This document shows positions 32,867 through 45,500 of a DNA stretch of 64,000 bases, in pieces. Under the pieces are notes generated by a model. That model had not been told where the DNA came from. It saw only the letters and a program-made list of their open reading frames with translations, and ran no database searches. Each line of letters starts with the position of its first letter. Position 1 is the first letter of the stretch. A program made the position numbers and the translations under genes. Source of the DNA: Bacteroidota bacterium (GTDB lineage: Bacteria > Bacteroidota > Bacteroidia > Chitinophagales > Chitinophagaceae). The stretch covers positions 144,953 through 208,952 of the forward strand of contig JAFDZS010000006.1 in NCBI GenBank assembly GCA_018266775.1. Reading direction: 5' to 3'.

Positions 32867-35800
32867 TTAATTGAACATGTACCTGATACCAAACTGCATC
32901 TGCCAGCGTGAAGCAATGCTTGTGCTGTTGGAGAAGCTGTTTACATAAGGAGTCAGGTTGGTGGCATCTTGCTGTGTGAAAGAGAAGCTTGGTGTTTTAC
33001 CATCAGCAGCTAAACCTTCAAAACGCAGGAAGTTGCTTACTGTTGGTACTTTAACAATACCCCAGTATTTATTCAGCATGTTACCCACGTTCAGGATATC
33101 CAGTGACAACCTCAAAGTGTGACGGTCTCCATCTCCTTTACCGGTTTTAATAGAGAAATCCTGTGTAATATTCACATCCAGTTTTTTGTAGAATGGCAAT
33201 ACTACTGCGTTAGCTTTGGCAATTTCACCACGGTGAGCACTTAAATAGTTGTCCTGGTTGATGAATGCGTTCAGCTGAGCCCATTGCTGAGCAGCAGTGC
33301 GGGGATCAGTACTTGATCCGGTACCCAAACCACCTGAACCAGATTTAACCAGGTTAATTTCAGACGCTGAATTTGGAATGTAGATCAGGTCGTTGTTATT
33401 ACCATCGCCATTTAAGTCGCCATTGTAGATGTATGAAGTAGTACCATTTGGTGCAGCCTCAAAAAACAGACCAATGCTGGTAGCGCAATATTTAGCATAC
33501 GTGAAACGGTAAGCGGCATAAGCTACTACACGGTGTGGCTGATACCATGATGCTGTTGCCAGGTTGGCTCCGTTTGGATCAACTGCGCCGATAGCACGAC
33601 CGCTCCATAAACTACCCGCTGTACTACCACCTTCTGCAGTGGTCTTAACCCTTGAATGCGTATACGCTACACTGAAAGTAAAATCTTTGTAGGTTTTTTG
33701 CACCCTTAAAGTAGTGGTGGAAGAATATCCTTTGCTGGAATTCTTCATCAGGATGGCGTTACCCAGGTTAGGGTTTGCTGCGCTGGTACCGGCATAGTAG
33801 TATTTGCTGCTGGTATTCAGAGACGTAGTGGTAGAAGTATTATAACGCAAACGGTTGTCAGCACCAGCCAATGCAAAGGCGCTGGTTTCGTTCAGGTTTA
33901 CGTTAGAATAATATACTGCGTTGATGTCTTTAGTATAAGAACCTTCTAAAGTAGCGATCCAGTCGTGTTTGAATTTCTTGTCAACAGCAAGGCTGGTTTT
34001 TAATACCTGCGGGTACTTGAAGTTGTTATCCACAAGCGCTACACTGTAAGATGTGTTTGGCGCACCTGCAGCCGGCCTGTACGCATTAGGATCTGCATTG
34101 AAAGGAACAGCTGTAGCACCAGACCTGATCACTGAACCAAACTGCACACCGTTGTTGCTGGCCTGGTTGCTGATCCATACAAATGGCGGAGGACCAGAGA
34201 AGATTCCAAGGCCGCCCCTTACCTGTAAAGATTTATCACCCAACACATCCCAGTTCAACCCTAAACGTGGTGAAACCAGTACGGCGTCTTTTGGTTTTTT
34301 ACCTACATCATAATGTGCACCATTGGCAAATGCCAGGTTTGCAAAGTCAGGGTTTTGATCGAATGAACCCGTGTAATGAGATTCATCGAACCTGATACCA
34401 TAAGTAACAGTGATGTTCTTTTGTACACGCCATTTGTCCTGAACAAAAAGGCTCAGGTCGTTAGAACCGGCTTTAGCATAAGGGAAAGAACCATCTTTTA
34501 ACGCTGAATACTGGATAGCGTAACGCAAAGCATTTACATTACCATTATTCACGCTGTTATAGAAATCAGTCAAACTTGCAAACTGGTACAAACCCTGGTA
34601 AGCAGGTGCAAAACCATTCAGGTATTTTTTGAAATAGTTTTGAGTACCCGCAGTGATCTCGTGAGATCCTTTATAGAAAGTAAGAATGTCTGAGAACTGG
34701 AAGTTATCTGTATTCAGTTTATTGTTGTAAGTGAAGGGTTCATATCCGAATGTAGTGTAAATGTTACCGCCACTCAGGATATCAACCAGTGGAAGGTTTG
34801 AATTACCCTGGGATGAACGGAAATCACGCAACTGGATCAAACCAACCTGGAATTTGTTTACCAGTTTGTTGCTGAACCTTGAGTTCAATTCGGCAATAAC
34901 AATATTAAAGTTGTTATTGATCACATAACCACTGCTCTTAAATGGCATAGAGTTATTACCTGGCTGACCACCTGTAGGGAATCCGGAGAAACCGTTACGG
35001 CTGGTGCTGGCAAATTGATCGGATGAAGATTTCAGGTAGTTGTATTTAATGGTCAGGGTGTGCTTGCTGTTAATGTTCCAGTCAATTTTAGCAGTGATCT
35101 TATCACTCTGTGTTTTTTGGTTATACCCCTGGAACGGACCTGCATCGTAACCAAATTTAGTTTGCAGGAAGTTGGCCAGTTTGGTCAATGTATCTGCATT
35201 AGCCTGCGACACGCTACCCGCTGTTACAGGGTGTGTGGCGTCAGAAGCAATGAAACTGGTAGCTGGCAATTCCTGCCTTACCTGTTCACCACTAACGAAG
35301 AAGAACAGTTTGTTTTTGATGATTGGCCCACCGATTGAAAAACCTCTTAAATTATATTTAATTGGTGTTTTGGTAACAGTAGTGTTACCCGCTTTATAAC
35401 CCTGGTAATTTTCATTTTTGATATACTCGTAAACTGTACCTTTAAACTTATTGGTACCACTGCGGGTTACGGTATTGATACCGGCACCGGTAAAACCACC
35501 CTGTCGGATGTCGTAAGGCGATACGTTTACCTGTATCTGTTCGATCGCATCAAGGCTGATGGGCTGAGAACCGGTTTGTCCACCAAGTGTACCCGATAAA
35601 CCGAATGAGTTATTGAAGTTGGCGCCGTCAACTGTTACGTTATTGTACTGGTTGCTTCTTCCACCAAAACTCAAACCATTTGAAGTGGGCTCAAGTTTAG
35701 TAAAGTCCTGTAATGAACGGTTAATGGTGGGCAATCTTTCAATTTGTGTACGGCTGATAATTTCCTGGCTGCCTGTCCTGGTATTACTGAAGATCTTGTC

Positions 35801-36169
35801 CTGCCTTTTGGTAGATACAGTAACATCAGTAAGTGTGGTGGCATTGGAAGCCATTTTGAAATCGGCCTTAAATGCCTGGCCCAGCAGCAGGTTAATATTT
35901 TCCTGTGTTTCTGGTTTAAAACCAACATAAGTTACGGTCACTACATAAGGGCCACCCACACGAAGGTTAGGCAGGTTGTAACGTCCGTCTTTACGGCTGG
36001 TAGTTGTGTATTTGGTGCCTGTTGGTGTGTGCACCGCAGTGATGGTGGCATTGGCCAAACCATTGTTTCCATCGGTAATGATACCCTGTATCTCCGATGT
36101 CGTTTCCTGTGCAAAAGCAAACGAAAAAATCGTTGCCAGCAAAGATGTAAGGAAAAGTTTTAATTTCAT
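32867..36169 (-). CDS. Oar-like TonB-dependent receptor with carboxypeptidase-regulatory-like domain
   Basis: An 1100-residue outer-membrane protein. Signal peptide 1-20 (ending FSFAFAQ), a carboxypeptidase-regulatory-like domain at about 26-108 (EIQGIITDGNNGLANATI...DGRYNLPNLRVGGPY), a plug domain at about 130-240 (LPTINRSLQDFTKLEPTSNG; NNVTVDGANFNNSFG) and then a large barrel ending in an aromatic-rich strand (QMQFGIRYMFN). The lack of a SusD partner and the domain order fit the Oar group of TonB-dependent transporters, known from Myxococcus and Bacteroidota in protein or peptide uptake or secretion. Ligand unknown. It is transcribed alone; a weak -7 candidate (CACCTTTG) lies at 36191-36198. 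Confidence 0.88.
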   Translation of the reverse strand: MKLKLFLTSLLATIFSFAFAQETTSEIQGIITDGNNGLANATITAVHTPTGTKYTTTSRKDGRYNLPNLRVGGPYVVTVTYVGFKPETQENINLLLGQAFKADFKMASNATTLTDVTVSTKRQDKIFSNTRTGSQEIISRTQIERLPTINRSLQDFTKLEPTSNGLSFGGRSNQYNNVTVDGANFNNSFGLSGTLGGQTGSQPISLDAIEQIQVNVSPYDIRQGGFTGAGINTVTRSGTNKFKGTVYEYIKNENYQGYKAGNTTVTKTPIKYNLRGFSIGGPIIKNKLFFFVSGEQVRQELPATSFIASDATHPVTAGSVSQANADTLTKLANFLQTKFGYDAGPFQGYNQKTQSDKITAKIDWNINSKHTLTIKYNYLKSSSDQFASTSRNGFSGFPTGGQPGNNSMPFKSSGYVINNNFNIVIAELNSRFSNKLVNKFQVGLIQLRDFRSSQGNSNLPLVDILSGGNIYTTFGYEPFTYNNKLNTDNFQFSDILTFYKGSHEITAGTQNYFKKYLNGFAPAYQGLYQFASLTDFYNSVNNGNVNALRYAIQYSALKDGSFPYAKAGSNDLSLFVQDKWRVQKNITVTYGIRFDESHYTGSFDQNPDFANLAFANGAHYDVGKKPKDAVLVSPRLGLNWDVLGDKSLQVRGGLGIFSGPPPFVWISNQASNNGVQFGSVIRSGATAVPFNADPNAYRPAAGAPNTSYSVALVDNNFKYPQVLKTSLAVDKKFKHDWIATLEGSYTKDINAVYYSNVNLNETSAFALAGADNRLRYNTSTTTSLNTSSKYYYAGTSAANPNLGNAILMKNSSKGYSSTTTLRVQKTYKDFTFSVAYTHSRVKTTAEGGSTAGSLWSGRAIGAVDPNGANLATASWYQPHRVVAYAAYRFTYAKYCATSIGLFFEAAPNGTTSYIYNGDLNGDGNNNDLIYIPNSASEINLVKSGSGGLGTGSSTDPRTAAQQWAQLNAFINQDNYLSAHRGEIAKANAVVLPFYKKLDVNITQDFSIKTGKGDGDRHTLRLSLDILNVGNMLNKYWGIVKVPTVSNFLRFEGLAADGKTPSFSFTQQDATNLTPYVNSFSNSTSIASRWQMQFGIRYMFN

Positions 36170-36431
36170 TCGTAGTTAATTTTAGTGGTGCAAAGGTGCG
36201 GTAAAAAGGCGGATAAACCTTTAACTTATTGTTACCAATTTCATTTTTGGGGATAATAATGCTAACGTTGTGAGAAAATATTATCTGCCACCGAAATATT
36301 ATTTATTTAATAATAAATGGTTAAACATCAAATTGTTGCTGTTAAATAAATTAAATAAAAAAAGTGTCTTTTCGTACAGGCATGAAAAGGGGAGAATTTT
36401 GGCATTATAAAATAATATAATTTATCAAGTT

Positions 36432-36881
36432 ATGTCTTTTCAAACAACCCAAAACATCCAAAAAACAGCAATGCTGTTCCTCTTCGGACTTTTTGCTTCA
36501 TGCAGTTCCGGCAGGCATTCACAACAAGCTGTGATTAAAGCAATGCATCATTACGACCAGTCGTTAATATTACAGGATGAGGCAAAAATTGCTGCCTGTT
36601 TTACACCTGACGGAGACCTGGGAACGGTTGCGCATGGCAGGGATTCTATTCAGCAATTTTTGACCAGGTTCAGAAATATTAAGGTCATTGCACAACAATC
36701 AGTGGTAGAAAAAGTGACCCTTTATAAAGATTCTGTACTTATGACTGGCACGTACAAACAATCTGACATTATTCTGCCAAAAGACAGTATAACCGTAAGC
36801 GGTAGCTTTACTGCCACCTGGTTTTGGATCAAAGGAAAAGGCTGGCACATCAAAAAAATGTTTACAACCCCAGACCATTAG
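36432..36881 (+). CDS. SnoaL/DUF4440-like lipoprotein
   Basis: A 149-residue protein with a lipoprotein signal (lipobox GLFASCSS, about C24) and one NTF2-like cone domain: HHYDQSLILQDEAKIAACFTPDGDLGTVAHGRDSIQQFL, then two antiparallel strand pairs ending GWHIKKMFTTP. This is the pattern of SnoaL-like/DUF4440 proteins, which bind small molecules or act as isomerases. No catalytic residues can be assigned. The 262 bp upstream (36170-36431) are AT-rich, contain no other gene and presumably hold the divergent promoters. The gene ends 26 bp from the convergent type B-sorted protein. Confidence 0.75.
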   Translation: MSFQTTQNIQKTAMLFLFGLFASCSSGRHSQQAVIKAMHHYDQSLILQDEAKIAACFTPDGDLGTVAHGRDSIQQFLTRFRNIKVIAQQSVVEKVTLYKDSVLMTGTYKQSDIILPKDSITVSGSFTATWFWIKGKGWHIKKMFTTPDH

Positions 36882-36907
36882 TAATTACATGGATTTTACC
36901 ATCCTGC

Positions 36908-37969
36908 TTATTTTATTAAAGTCGCCATGCCGTTCTTTTTAATCATTCCGCCATTGATATCTTCAGCTTCCACAGTCCACACATAACTACTGGTATTTTG
37001 CATCACACCATTGACGCTTCCATCCCATCCTTTTCCGGGCTCGGTGGTGTAGTATACCTGTTGCCCATACCGGTTATAGACTGCAAAATATTTCAGTTCT
37101 TTTATGCCCACCAGTATTGGTCTAAGGATGTCATTCACACCATCTCCATTTGGGGTAAAAGCATTGGGTACAAATATATCAGCAGCTGCAAATACCGTAA
37201 GTGTGATATCATCTTTCGCCACACAACCAAAGGCATTGCTGGCAGTAACCGTATAAGTAATTTTATTGAAGGCAGTAGCAACAGGATTACTGATAAAGGC
37301 ATTGTTCAATCCCGATGATGGCGACCAGCGATATTGATTCAACCCAACACCGTTTACATCAATTGCTTTCAGTTGCACCTGCTGGTTAACTGCCACAAAA
37401 GTATCGTTACCGGCAAAAACTTTTGCCGCTGGCAAAATGGTAAATACTATTGTATCCTGTTGAGATGCCTTACACCCAAATGGATCGCTTACCTGCAGTA
37501 CATACGTATATACACCCGGCGAAGGTGGTGTAAAAACAGGATTGGATATGGCGATATTGGACAGGTATGTTGAAGGAGACCATTGGTATACTCCCCCTCC
37601 GGAACCATTTAACTGCAATGAACCACTAAGGCAAGTGGTAACATCAGGGCCCGCATTTGCAACAGGAAGTGGCTTTACAATCACAGTTCCGGAGCGGATA
37701 TCACCGTCACAACCTCCAGCCCCATGTTCCTGTACGGAAAGCAGGAAAGTTCCTGCATTGTTCCATGTAACAGTGATCGTATTGTTGTTCGTAGTCTGCA
37801 AACCACCATTAATGTACCAGCTGTATGTTGAAGGTGCCGATGCATTATTTACCTGGTAAGTTCGTGTTGCACCAATACACACCGTATCAGGCATCGCAAT
37901 TTGTGCCTTCAACACAGTGCAACATATTGTACACAGCAGCAGGATGATATTTGGAAAACGGAGTATCAT
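36908..37969 (-). CDS. secreted PKD/Ig-like protein with type IX (type B) sorting domain
   Basis: A 353-residue secreted protein. Signal peptide 1-22, then Ig/PKD-like beta-sandwich modules at about 25-100, 100-180 and 185-260. The C-terminal gliding motility-associated (CHU_C, type B) sorting domain occupies about 268-353: FVPNAFTPNGDGVNDIL, then FAVYNRYGQQVYYT and a strand-rich end. The type B domain directs export through the type IX system and attachment to the surface. It is last of three co-oriented repeat-protein genes (36908-45714), 154 bp after the middle one. A structural or adhesive role is likely; no enzymatic domain is seen. Confidence 0.87.
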   Translation of the reverse strand: MILRFPNIILLLCTICCTVLKAQIAMPDTVCIGATRTYQVNNASAPSTYSWYINGGLQTTNNNTITVTWNNAGTFLLSVQEHGAGGCDGDIRSGTVIVKPLPVANAGPDVTTCLSGSLQLNGSGGGVYQWSPSTYLSNIAISNPVFTPPSPGVYTYVLQVSDPFGCKASQQDTIVFTILPAAKVFAGNDTFVAVNQQVQLKAIDVNGVGLNQYRWSPSSGLNNAFISNPVATAFNKITYTVTASNAFGCVAKDDITLTVFAAADIFVPNAFTPNGDGVNDILRPILVGIKELKYFAVYNRYGQQVYYTTEPGKGWDGSVNGVMQNTSSYVWTVEAEDINGGMIKKNGMATLIK

Positions 37970-38123
37970 TTCACCAGCATCTTTTTGTTTGCCTTTTGTT
38001 TTTCATTACTGATTACTCTTAATATACAGTTTTTAATGTTGGCTTCTCCCGTCCCCACTCTGCCAGCTTCATTACTGAAACGGCAGGGGAAACAGGATTT
38101 GGTATGAGCTTTTTTATTATGCT

Positions 38124-39473
38124 TTAATTATGTGTTATTGGCGTTGTTACTGGTTTTGGTGTTATGATTATTGTTTTAGTTATGCTGGCACTGCATCCAT
38201 TACCGCCAACGATTTCGGTTACGGTCACGGTTCCGGTTCCTGGTGCTGTCCAGGTTACTGTAATTGTATTGGTGCCCTGGCCTGTAGCGATGGTACCGCC
38301 GGTAACCACCCAATTATACGTGTTGCCGGCAACGTTAGGTGTACTGTAAGTGGCTGTACTTCCACTGATGCTCTCGCAAACAGGTGTTGGGCCGGTGATT
38401 GCCGGCGCCGGCACAGGATTAATAATTACCGTTACCGGTTGAACATCAGAACATCCGGCTGCGGAAGTACCCTTGATATAATAAGTGCCTGCAGTTGCTG
38501 TTGTTGGTGTGGTGTATGGAATTGTGGCCGCTGCGTCTGTCCAATAAGTGTATGTTAAACCAGTTGTAGAGCCTGCGGTGACTGCAGCGGCAGTAATGTC
38601 CACCGTATTGGGCGCACATACTGCGGCAGGATTGGTGATGACAACCGCTGGTGCTGGTGCTTGTGTTACCACTACGGGCTGAATATCGGAACAACCACCG
38701 GGCAAAGTACCCATGATATAATAAGTACCTGCTGGCGCCGCTGTTGGTGTTAAGTATGGTATGGTTGCCGTTGCATCTGACCAGTAAGTAAATGTTAAAC
38801 CGGCGGTAGAACCAGCGGTGATTGCAGCCGCAGTTAAATCAACTGTTCCTGCACCACAAACCTGTGCAGGGTTATTGATCACTACTGTTGGTGCTGCATT
38901 TACAGTAACGGTACCGCTTGCACTCGCGGAGCCGCATAGTGTTACTGTATTGGTGATTACAACACTATAAGTACCTGCAACGGTTGTTGAAAAGCTGGCC
39001 GCATTGCCTGGGTTAGTGGCTCCCACCGGTACCGTCCATACATAACTATAAGTACCCGGCGTACCTGGTGTTGCAGTTATAGTGGCAGGATTTCCGGCAC
39101 AAACTGTCGAAGAGCTTACGCTAACAGTTGGCAATGGGTTAATGGTGATGTTGATGAAAACCGGATCCCCCACGCATCCGTTTGAATTGGTTTCCACCAC
39201 CTGCAATTTAGCTGTACCCACACTGGTCCAGTTTATGGTAATAAGGTTTGGCGTGGCACCCGGTATAATAGTTCCATTACCCCCTGCTATAGTTGTAATG
39301 GTCCAGTTATATGTTGATCCCGGCGTGAGTACCACACCATACGGCTCTGCAGAATTTAAACAAACCTGGTGATCTCCTGTGTTAGGATATGGCCCCTGTG
39401 CTTTTACCATTGTATTTGCCGTTGCAAATACCACCAGCAAAAGAAAAGTGATTGACAGTTGATGCAGTTTCAT
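38124..39473 (-). CDS. secreted Ig-like repeat protein without recognisable sorting domain
   Basis: A 449-residue secreted protein: signal peptide 1-25 (ending TMVKAQ), a PKD-like module, an Ig-like module, two near-identical 80-residue modules (starting [20 protein letters not shown] and [20 protein letters not shown]) and a final PKD-like module. The sequence is rich in Thr, Ala, Pro and Gly. It ends [13 protein letters not shown] without the type A or type B sorting domain expected of a type IX cargo. The large neighbour at 39559-45714 ends almost the same way (HPKPGPQTIYHN). It lies between that gene and the type B-sorted gene, all in one direction. Function is probably structural. Confidence 0.8.
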   Translation of the reverse strand: MKLHQLSITFLLLVVFATANTMVKAQGPYPNTGDHQVCLNSAEPYGVVLTPGSTYNWTITTIAGGNGTIIPGATPNLITINWTSVGTAKLQVVETNSNGCVGDPVFINITINPLPTVSVSSSTVCAGNPATITATPGTPGTYSYVWTVPVGATNPGNAASFSTTVAGTYSVVITNTVTLCGSASASGTVTVNAAPTVVINNPAQVCGAGTVDLTAAAITAGSTAGLTFTYWSDATATIPYLTPTAAPAGTYYIMGTLPGGCSDIQPVVVTQAPAPAVVITNPAAVCAPNTVDITAAAVTAGSTTGLTYTYWTDAAATIPYTTPTTATAGTYYIKGTSAAGCSDVQPVTVIINPVPAPAITGPTPVCESISGSTATYSTPNVAGNTYNWVVTGGTIATGQGTNTITVTWTAPGTGTVTVTEIVGGNGCSASITKTIIITPKPVTTPITHN

Positions 39474-39558
39474 ACTGAAAAATTGTTTGGTTATTGGTTA
39501 AATGATTTAATCCTTTAGTTTGTATGTATAGTTAATCAGTTCTGTTCTTTTTATTGCT

Positions 39559-42500
39559 TTAGTTGTGATATATCGTCTGTGGTCCCGGTTTGGGATGCAC
39601 TGTTATGGTTAATGTTGTTGTGCTGGCACATTGTCCCACAGCAGGTGTGAATGTGTAAGTAGTGGTAACCGTATTATTGAGTGCCGGTGACCATGTTCCC
39701 GTTATTCCGTTATTGGACGTAGCAGGCAATGGCAACAAAACAGCACCGGCACAAATAGGTTGTACTGCAGTAAACAATGGCGTTACCGCAGCACCCGATA
39801 CGCCAATAATCGTAGTTGCTGAAGCCATACAACCTCTGGCGTCTTTTACATAAACTGTATAAGTTCCCGAAGCCAGACCGGTAAAAATATTGCTGGCCTG
39901 GTAAGTGATGCCATCTATGCTATAAGCTAACAACAAAGTACCACCGGTAGCCAGTGCAGTGATAGTGCCATCCTGCAGGCCGCCGCAAGATGCAGGGGAA
40001 TTGGTAACAATAAGATTTGGTGCCGGCAAGTTCATCAGGGTAACCGTCCGCGTAAGTATACAGCCATTGGCATCTTTAACATACACCGTATAATTTCCAG
40101 CAATTAAATTGGAAAAAATACTTCCCGGCTGGTAGGTTACTCCGTCGATTGAATATTGCAATGGCAAAGTACCACCTGTAGCGGACGCTGAAATAGCACC
40201 GTTATTTTGTCCGCAGGCGGCATCCAGTATAACAGCAGTAAGTAATTGCGGCCCAAGGGTATTACCAATGGTGAATGCTTTCGAACTGACACATCCGTTT
40301 GTGTCTTTCACTGTAATTGCATAATTACCCGGTAACAGGTTGGTGAAGATATTTCCCGGTTGAAATGTAATACCATCCAGACTGTATTGCAATGGTGCAG
40401 CACCAGTTGCAGTGACATTCACACTGCCATTAGCATTATTGCAGGTAGCCGCAGTGGTTATTGTCGCACTGATTACCGGTCCTGTGGTATTGGGCAATAC
40501 AACCCCAGTAGTGGCTATACATCCCCTTGCGTCTTTAATATAAATTGTATAAAAGCCCCCGGCCAGGTTATTGAATGTTGTACTGCTTTGATACACGGTT
40601 CCATCAATACTGAAAGTATAAGGCGCTTCGCCTTGTGAACCACTTACAATAATTGATCCATCATTATTATTGCAGGTGGCTGCTATGGTAAATGCAGTGG
40701 CTTTGGGTAAAGGAGTATTGATCACTGTAACTGTGGTTGAACCAAAACAATTGTTTGCATCTTTTACATAAACGGTATACGCTCCTGCTGCCAATCCGGT
40801 GAAAGTGGTACCCAATTGAAATGTCATGGCATCAAGACTGTATTGCAAAGGAGCCGCACCACCCGTACCTGTAACGGTTATTGTTCCATTATTCAGATTG
40901 CAGGATGTACCTGCAGCAGTTGCAGTTACTGCAGGTGAAGCCGCACCGGCCAATGTAACCTGTACGCCCGAAGTACAATTGGTGGCATCTTTAATGCCCA
41001 CTGCATATATTCCTGCAGCAAGGTTATTAAATACACCACTGGCGAAGAATGCACCGCCATTGATATTGTAGGCATACGGTGGCACACCACCTGCACCCGC
41101 AGCCGTAATACTGCCATTGGATGAACTGCATGACGGTGGGGTTGATGTTGTTGATATCGATGGACCATTACTGGATGGTACGGTAATATAAATGGTGGTT
41201 AAACAGGCACCGGGAATATCCGGCGGACCAGTTGTAAAATCAGCATCATCTGCAATGATAATGGCATACGTACCCGGCGCCAGGCTGGTGAACGTAAAAC
41301 TATTTGCACCAGGAGGGAAAAACGTATTCCATGTTACTCCGTTATCAATACTGGCATGGTAAGGGGTGTTGGCTCCAACACCAACAATGGTGATGGTTCC
41401 GGTAGAAGCGCCGCAGGCAGAGGCCGTTGATGTTGCCGTTGCTGTGGCCGGTGTTCCACTACCTACAACTGCAACTTTAGAAACCGTACAACCATTTTGA
41501 TTTTTTGCAGTGATTACATGTGCGCCAACGGCAACATTGGTAAATTGATTGGCCGTAGTGAAAGGTCCGCCATCTAAACTGAAGGTATAAGAATTACCGC
41601 CGCCTCCGGGTACTCCTTTTAAATTTTTTATTCTGCCGGTTCCTCCAGTACAGGCTAACACATCTCTGATGGTGAAAGTTATATCAGTTGGTACGGGTGT
41701 ACCCGTAACTGATGGATTCACTGTTACGGTTTGTGCAGCGATACAGCCTGTGGCATCTTTTACATAAACAGTATAAGTACCTGCTGCAATGTTTACAAAT
41801 ATGTTTAAGGCTTGATAGGTTATTCCGTCGATACTATATTGCAATGGTGGCACCCCTCCGGTTCCGTTTGCTACAACAACTCCACTCGAAGAGCCGCAGG
41901 AAGTTTGCACCGGAACACTTGCAGTTACATTCAGCGATGTTGCATTGGTTAGGGTAGTTATTTTTGTAACAATACAACCTGAAGCATCTTTTACATAAAC
42001 AGTATAAGAGCCAGCTGCTAAGCCAGTGAAAATATTACCGGCCTGGTAAACGGTTCCATTGATGCTGTATTGTAACGGGGCGACACCACCAGTAGCAGTT
42101 GCCGTAATAATACCATTATTCAAACTGCAGGAAGCGGATATACTACTAACGGCAAGCATTAGCCCGCTTGAATTAGTAATATTCACCGTGGTGGTTTTGA
42201 TACAACCATTAGCATCTTTCACATAAACGGTAAAAATCCCTGTACCCAAACCGGTGAATACAGTTCCTGCTCCGTAGGTAATACCATCAATGCTGTATTG
42301 CAATGGCGCAGTACCGCCCGATCCTGTTGCCGTGACAGTTCCGGTATTGCTGCCACATGCTGTCGGTGTACCTGTTGCTGTAATGGAAGGCCCCGCAGTA
42401 TTTCCGACTGTTATACTAAATGTGCCGATACATCCGGCGGCATCTTTAACATAAGCAACATAATTTCCACCTGCCACGCCGGCAAAAACATTACTGGCCT

Positions 42501-45500
42501 GAAAGCTGGTACCATTGATGCTGTATTGATAACCGGGCGTTCCGCCTGATGCAGTAATAGTAATGCTGCCATTACTAACATTACATGCCGACACAGTTGA
42601 TGCTGCTGTTACAGTTGGTCCTCCGATACTGCTGACGGTTACACTCGTTATTGCAGTACAGCCATTGGCGTCTTTCACTGTTACAGTATAAGTGCCTGCG
42701 GCTAACCCGGTAAATATATTCGATGTAAGAAATACCCCTCCATTGATACTATACGTCAACGGGGCTAATCCACTTGTACCGGTTGCCGTTATTGTTCCAT
42801 TTACATTACTGCAGGTTGCTGCTGTGGATGTAGCTGTTACTGCAGGGCCGGGAAAATTGGTCAGGGTGACAGTTGTACTGCTGGTACAACCATTAGCATC
42901 TTTTACGGTTATTGTATATGTACCGGGGGCAAGACCTGTAAATGTATTACCAGCCTGGAAGGTGTTTCCGTTTATACTGTATTGTAATGCCCCGGTGCCA
43001 CCGCTTCCAAATGCTGTTATAGTACCGTTGCTGCTGTTACATGTTGCAGCAGCTGGTACTGCTGTTATTAATGGTTGCGGTGAACTGGTGATGGTGAATA
43101 CCTGGGCATTGGTACATCCATTCGCATCTTTTACTATAATGGTATACGTGCCAGCCATTAAGCCTGTAAAGAAATTATTATTCTGAAATGGGCCATTATT
43201 CAAACTGTATTGATACGGAGCAGTACCACCGGTAACGGTTGCGGTTACATTTCCATTGTTGCTGCCGCAGTTGGAATTGTTGACGTTGGAGGTTATTGCA
43301 GGTCCATTGGAGTTTTGCACCACCACCGTTGTTGTATTCTTACAGCCATTCGCATCTTTTACAGTAATGGTATACACACCTGCTGGAAGGCCGGTAAACG
43401 TACCACTGGCCTGGAAGGTTGCTCCGTCAATGCTGTAAGTATATGGTGGCACTGTCCCTGATCCTGTAGCGGTAATAGAACCAGTAGCATTGCCGCAGGT
43501 GGTATTAACTACGGTTGCTGCAATAGCAGCACCGGGCAAGGTGAATGTTGAGCTAACCTGTACCCCGCTGCAGGCCTGGTTGATGGTTGCAGTAATAGTG
43601 TATGTTGCAGCAGGTGTTAATCCGGTGAAAATACCAGTGGTGTTGGTTGCGACAGGTGTGGTTCCACTATAAAGCGTATACGAAATACTGGAACCCGCTG
43701 GTGGTGCCGGTGTAACGACTGCAGTTGCGCTGGAGTTGATACAATCCGGCGTTACGGTCAATGTATATTGTGTAACCGGGCAATAAGCAGATACATCAAA
43801 TGAAGCTACAAATCCATCACCACTGGCATAGATCAGCTTTTTGGATTCATCATATGCAAGGTCGTAAATTGATTTGCCCGCAAAACCCGGCACGGGAATA
43901 TCGGCAGCAGCAGCATCATCAAAAGTGGTTCCGTTAAATTGATATACTTTGATAATACCATTTCCATCCCCAATAAAAATATTATTACAGGCATCTGCAA
44001 TTATTCCACCCTGCATCAATGCAGTATTTGCAGTAATCAAAGGAGTGCCAACATCTGCGCCTGTTGCTTTATCCAATGCTTTTAAATACTTGCCGTCCCA
44101 ATAAAAAAGGTATGCGCCATTTAATGCCAATACATTGGCTGAATTATCCATCAATCCACCTGCACCGCCAACTGCATTCATATAGGGGCGGTTGAATGCT
44201 TCTGAAAGCGTAGTATAACCAGACAACCGGTTCCACGCAATACTTCCTGCATTATAGGGCGCAGTATGTTTATACATGCGGTTATTTACAGAGGGCGTTC
44301 CGCCAAGTGATGCAAATATGGAATAGATGTCAAAATTCGTTTGGTCAAAAACCATATCCACCATATCCTGGCAACATATACCAGAAGCCCCGGTAATGTT
44401 TAATGGTGTAACTGAAGTGGCAGGTGGCACCAAAATGCCCAGGTTTAATGTGGAACTGGTACCGCCACCCACAACCAATATTTGTGGTGATCCACTGTTA
44501 CAATTCCAATATAATTTCCATGCTTCGTTAAACCCGGGGTTTCCTGCAGAAATATAATTATCATATAACCCTGTTGTACTGATGCGTACAATCCGGTATC
44601 CTGTTAACGGACTAAAGCCTTGTCCCAAATAAACGTTTCCTGTACTCTTCTCCACTACAAAGCCCCCATAGTATGGGCCAAATGACCATGAAGGCAATAT
44701 CGTAGTGCCGGAAAATGTCCATTGCAAATTTCCTGCTGCATCAAATTTTGCCAGCCTGTTCACCGTGCCATCACCACCACCGGTTACATAAATATTTCCG
44801 GCATAATCAAAATCTACATCTTTTGCTTTACCGGCATTAACACCATTCAGGTTACCCGTTGTAGTGATAAACGGGTCAATAATTATTGGCCTGGTTGAAT
44901 CATACCCGTTTGTAAATGCAAAACCGATAGTCTTGTCTTTTACAATAAATTGAATTTTTACAGGATTGCTTCTTGCCTGTACAAACCCATCATAGAATGC
45001 AATTGGAGCAGATACTTTAATTTTAGCAATGTCTGTTGCGATCAGTATATTGCCATCTGCTGTCAGGGACATGCTTTTCACATCACCTCCATATTTTATT
45101 TTGATGAGCGAAAGATCTGCACCCGGTTTACTTATGACACGGTATTCGAATCCAGTTTCTGAATTGTTTTTAAAGGACAATTCCACATCAATTCCAGGGT
45201 AAAGTTCCTTATACAATATTGATGTAAAACCGCTCGCTTTCTTTTGAATGGATCCATAAGTATGGTAACCCTGTGAAAGGTTTACAGCAACAATTTGAGC
45301 CGTCGGATTAGCACCCACCCATTCCATAGTAACCACTCGCCTGGTAATGGTTGTCTTGGCGATGATATCTTCTGGCCGCATCCCACTACGTTGCATTCGC
45401 TCTCTTTCTTCCTCTGATGGTTCATTTCTTTTCTGCTGCAAATGAATAAATCCCCTGTTCGTAAAGAGTACTGGCATGCCAAAACCCTCATACCCATAAC

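Noticed and set aside
36170..36431. Small RNA or gene in the 262-bp AT-rich gap
   Set aside because: No open frame, stable hairpin or terminator could be supported; it most likely holds divergent promoters.
38130..38558. Plus-strand open frame rich in Cys and Trp opposite the Ig-like repeat gene
   Set aside because: It is antisense to a clear secreted repeat protein and reflects the repeated Gly/Thr/Ala codons; no supporting signals.
40360..43672. Several plus-strand open frames within the SprB-repeat gene
   Set aside because: All are shadows of the repetitive coding sequence on the minus strand and change with each repeat.
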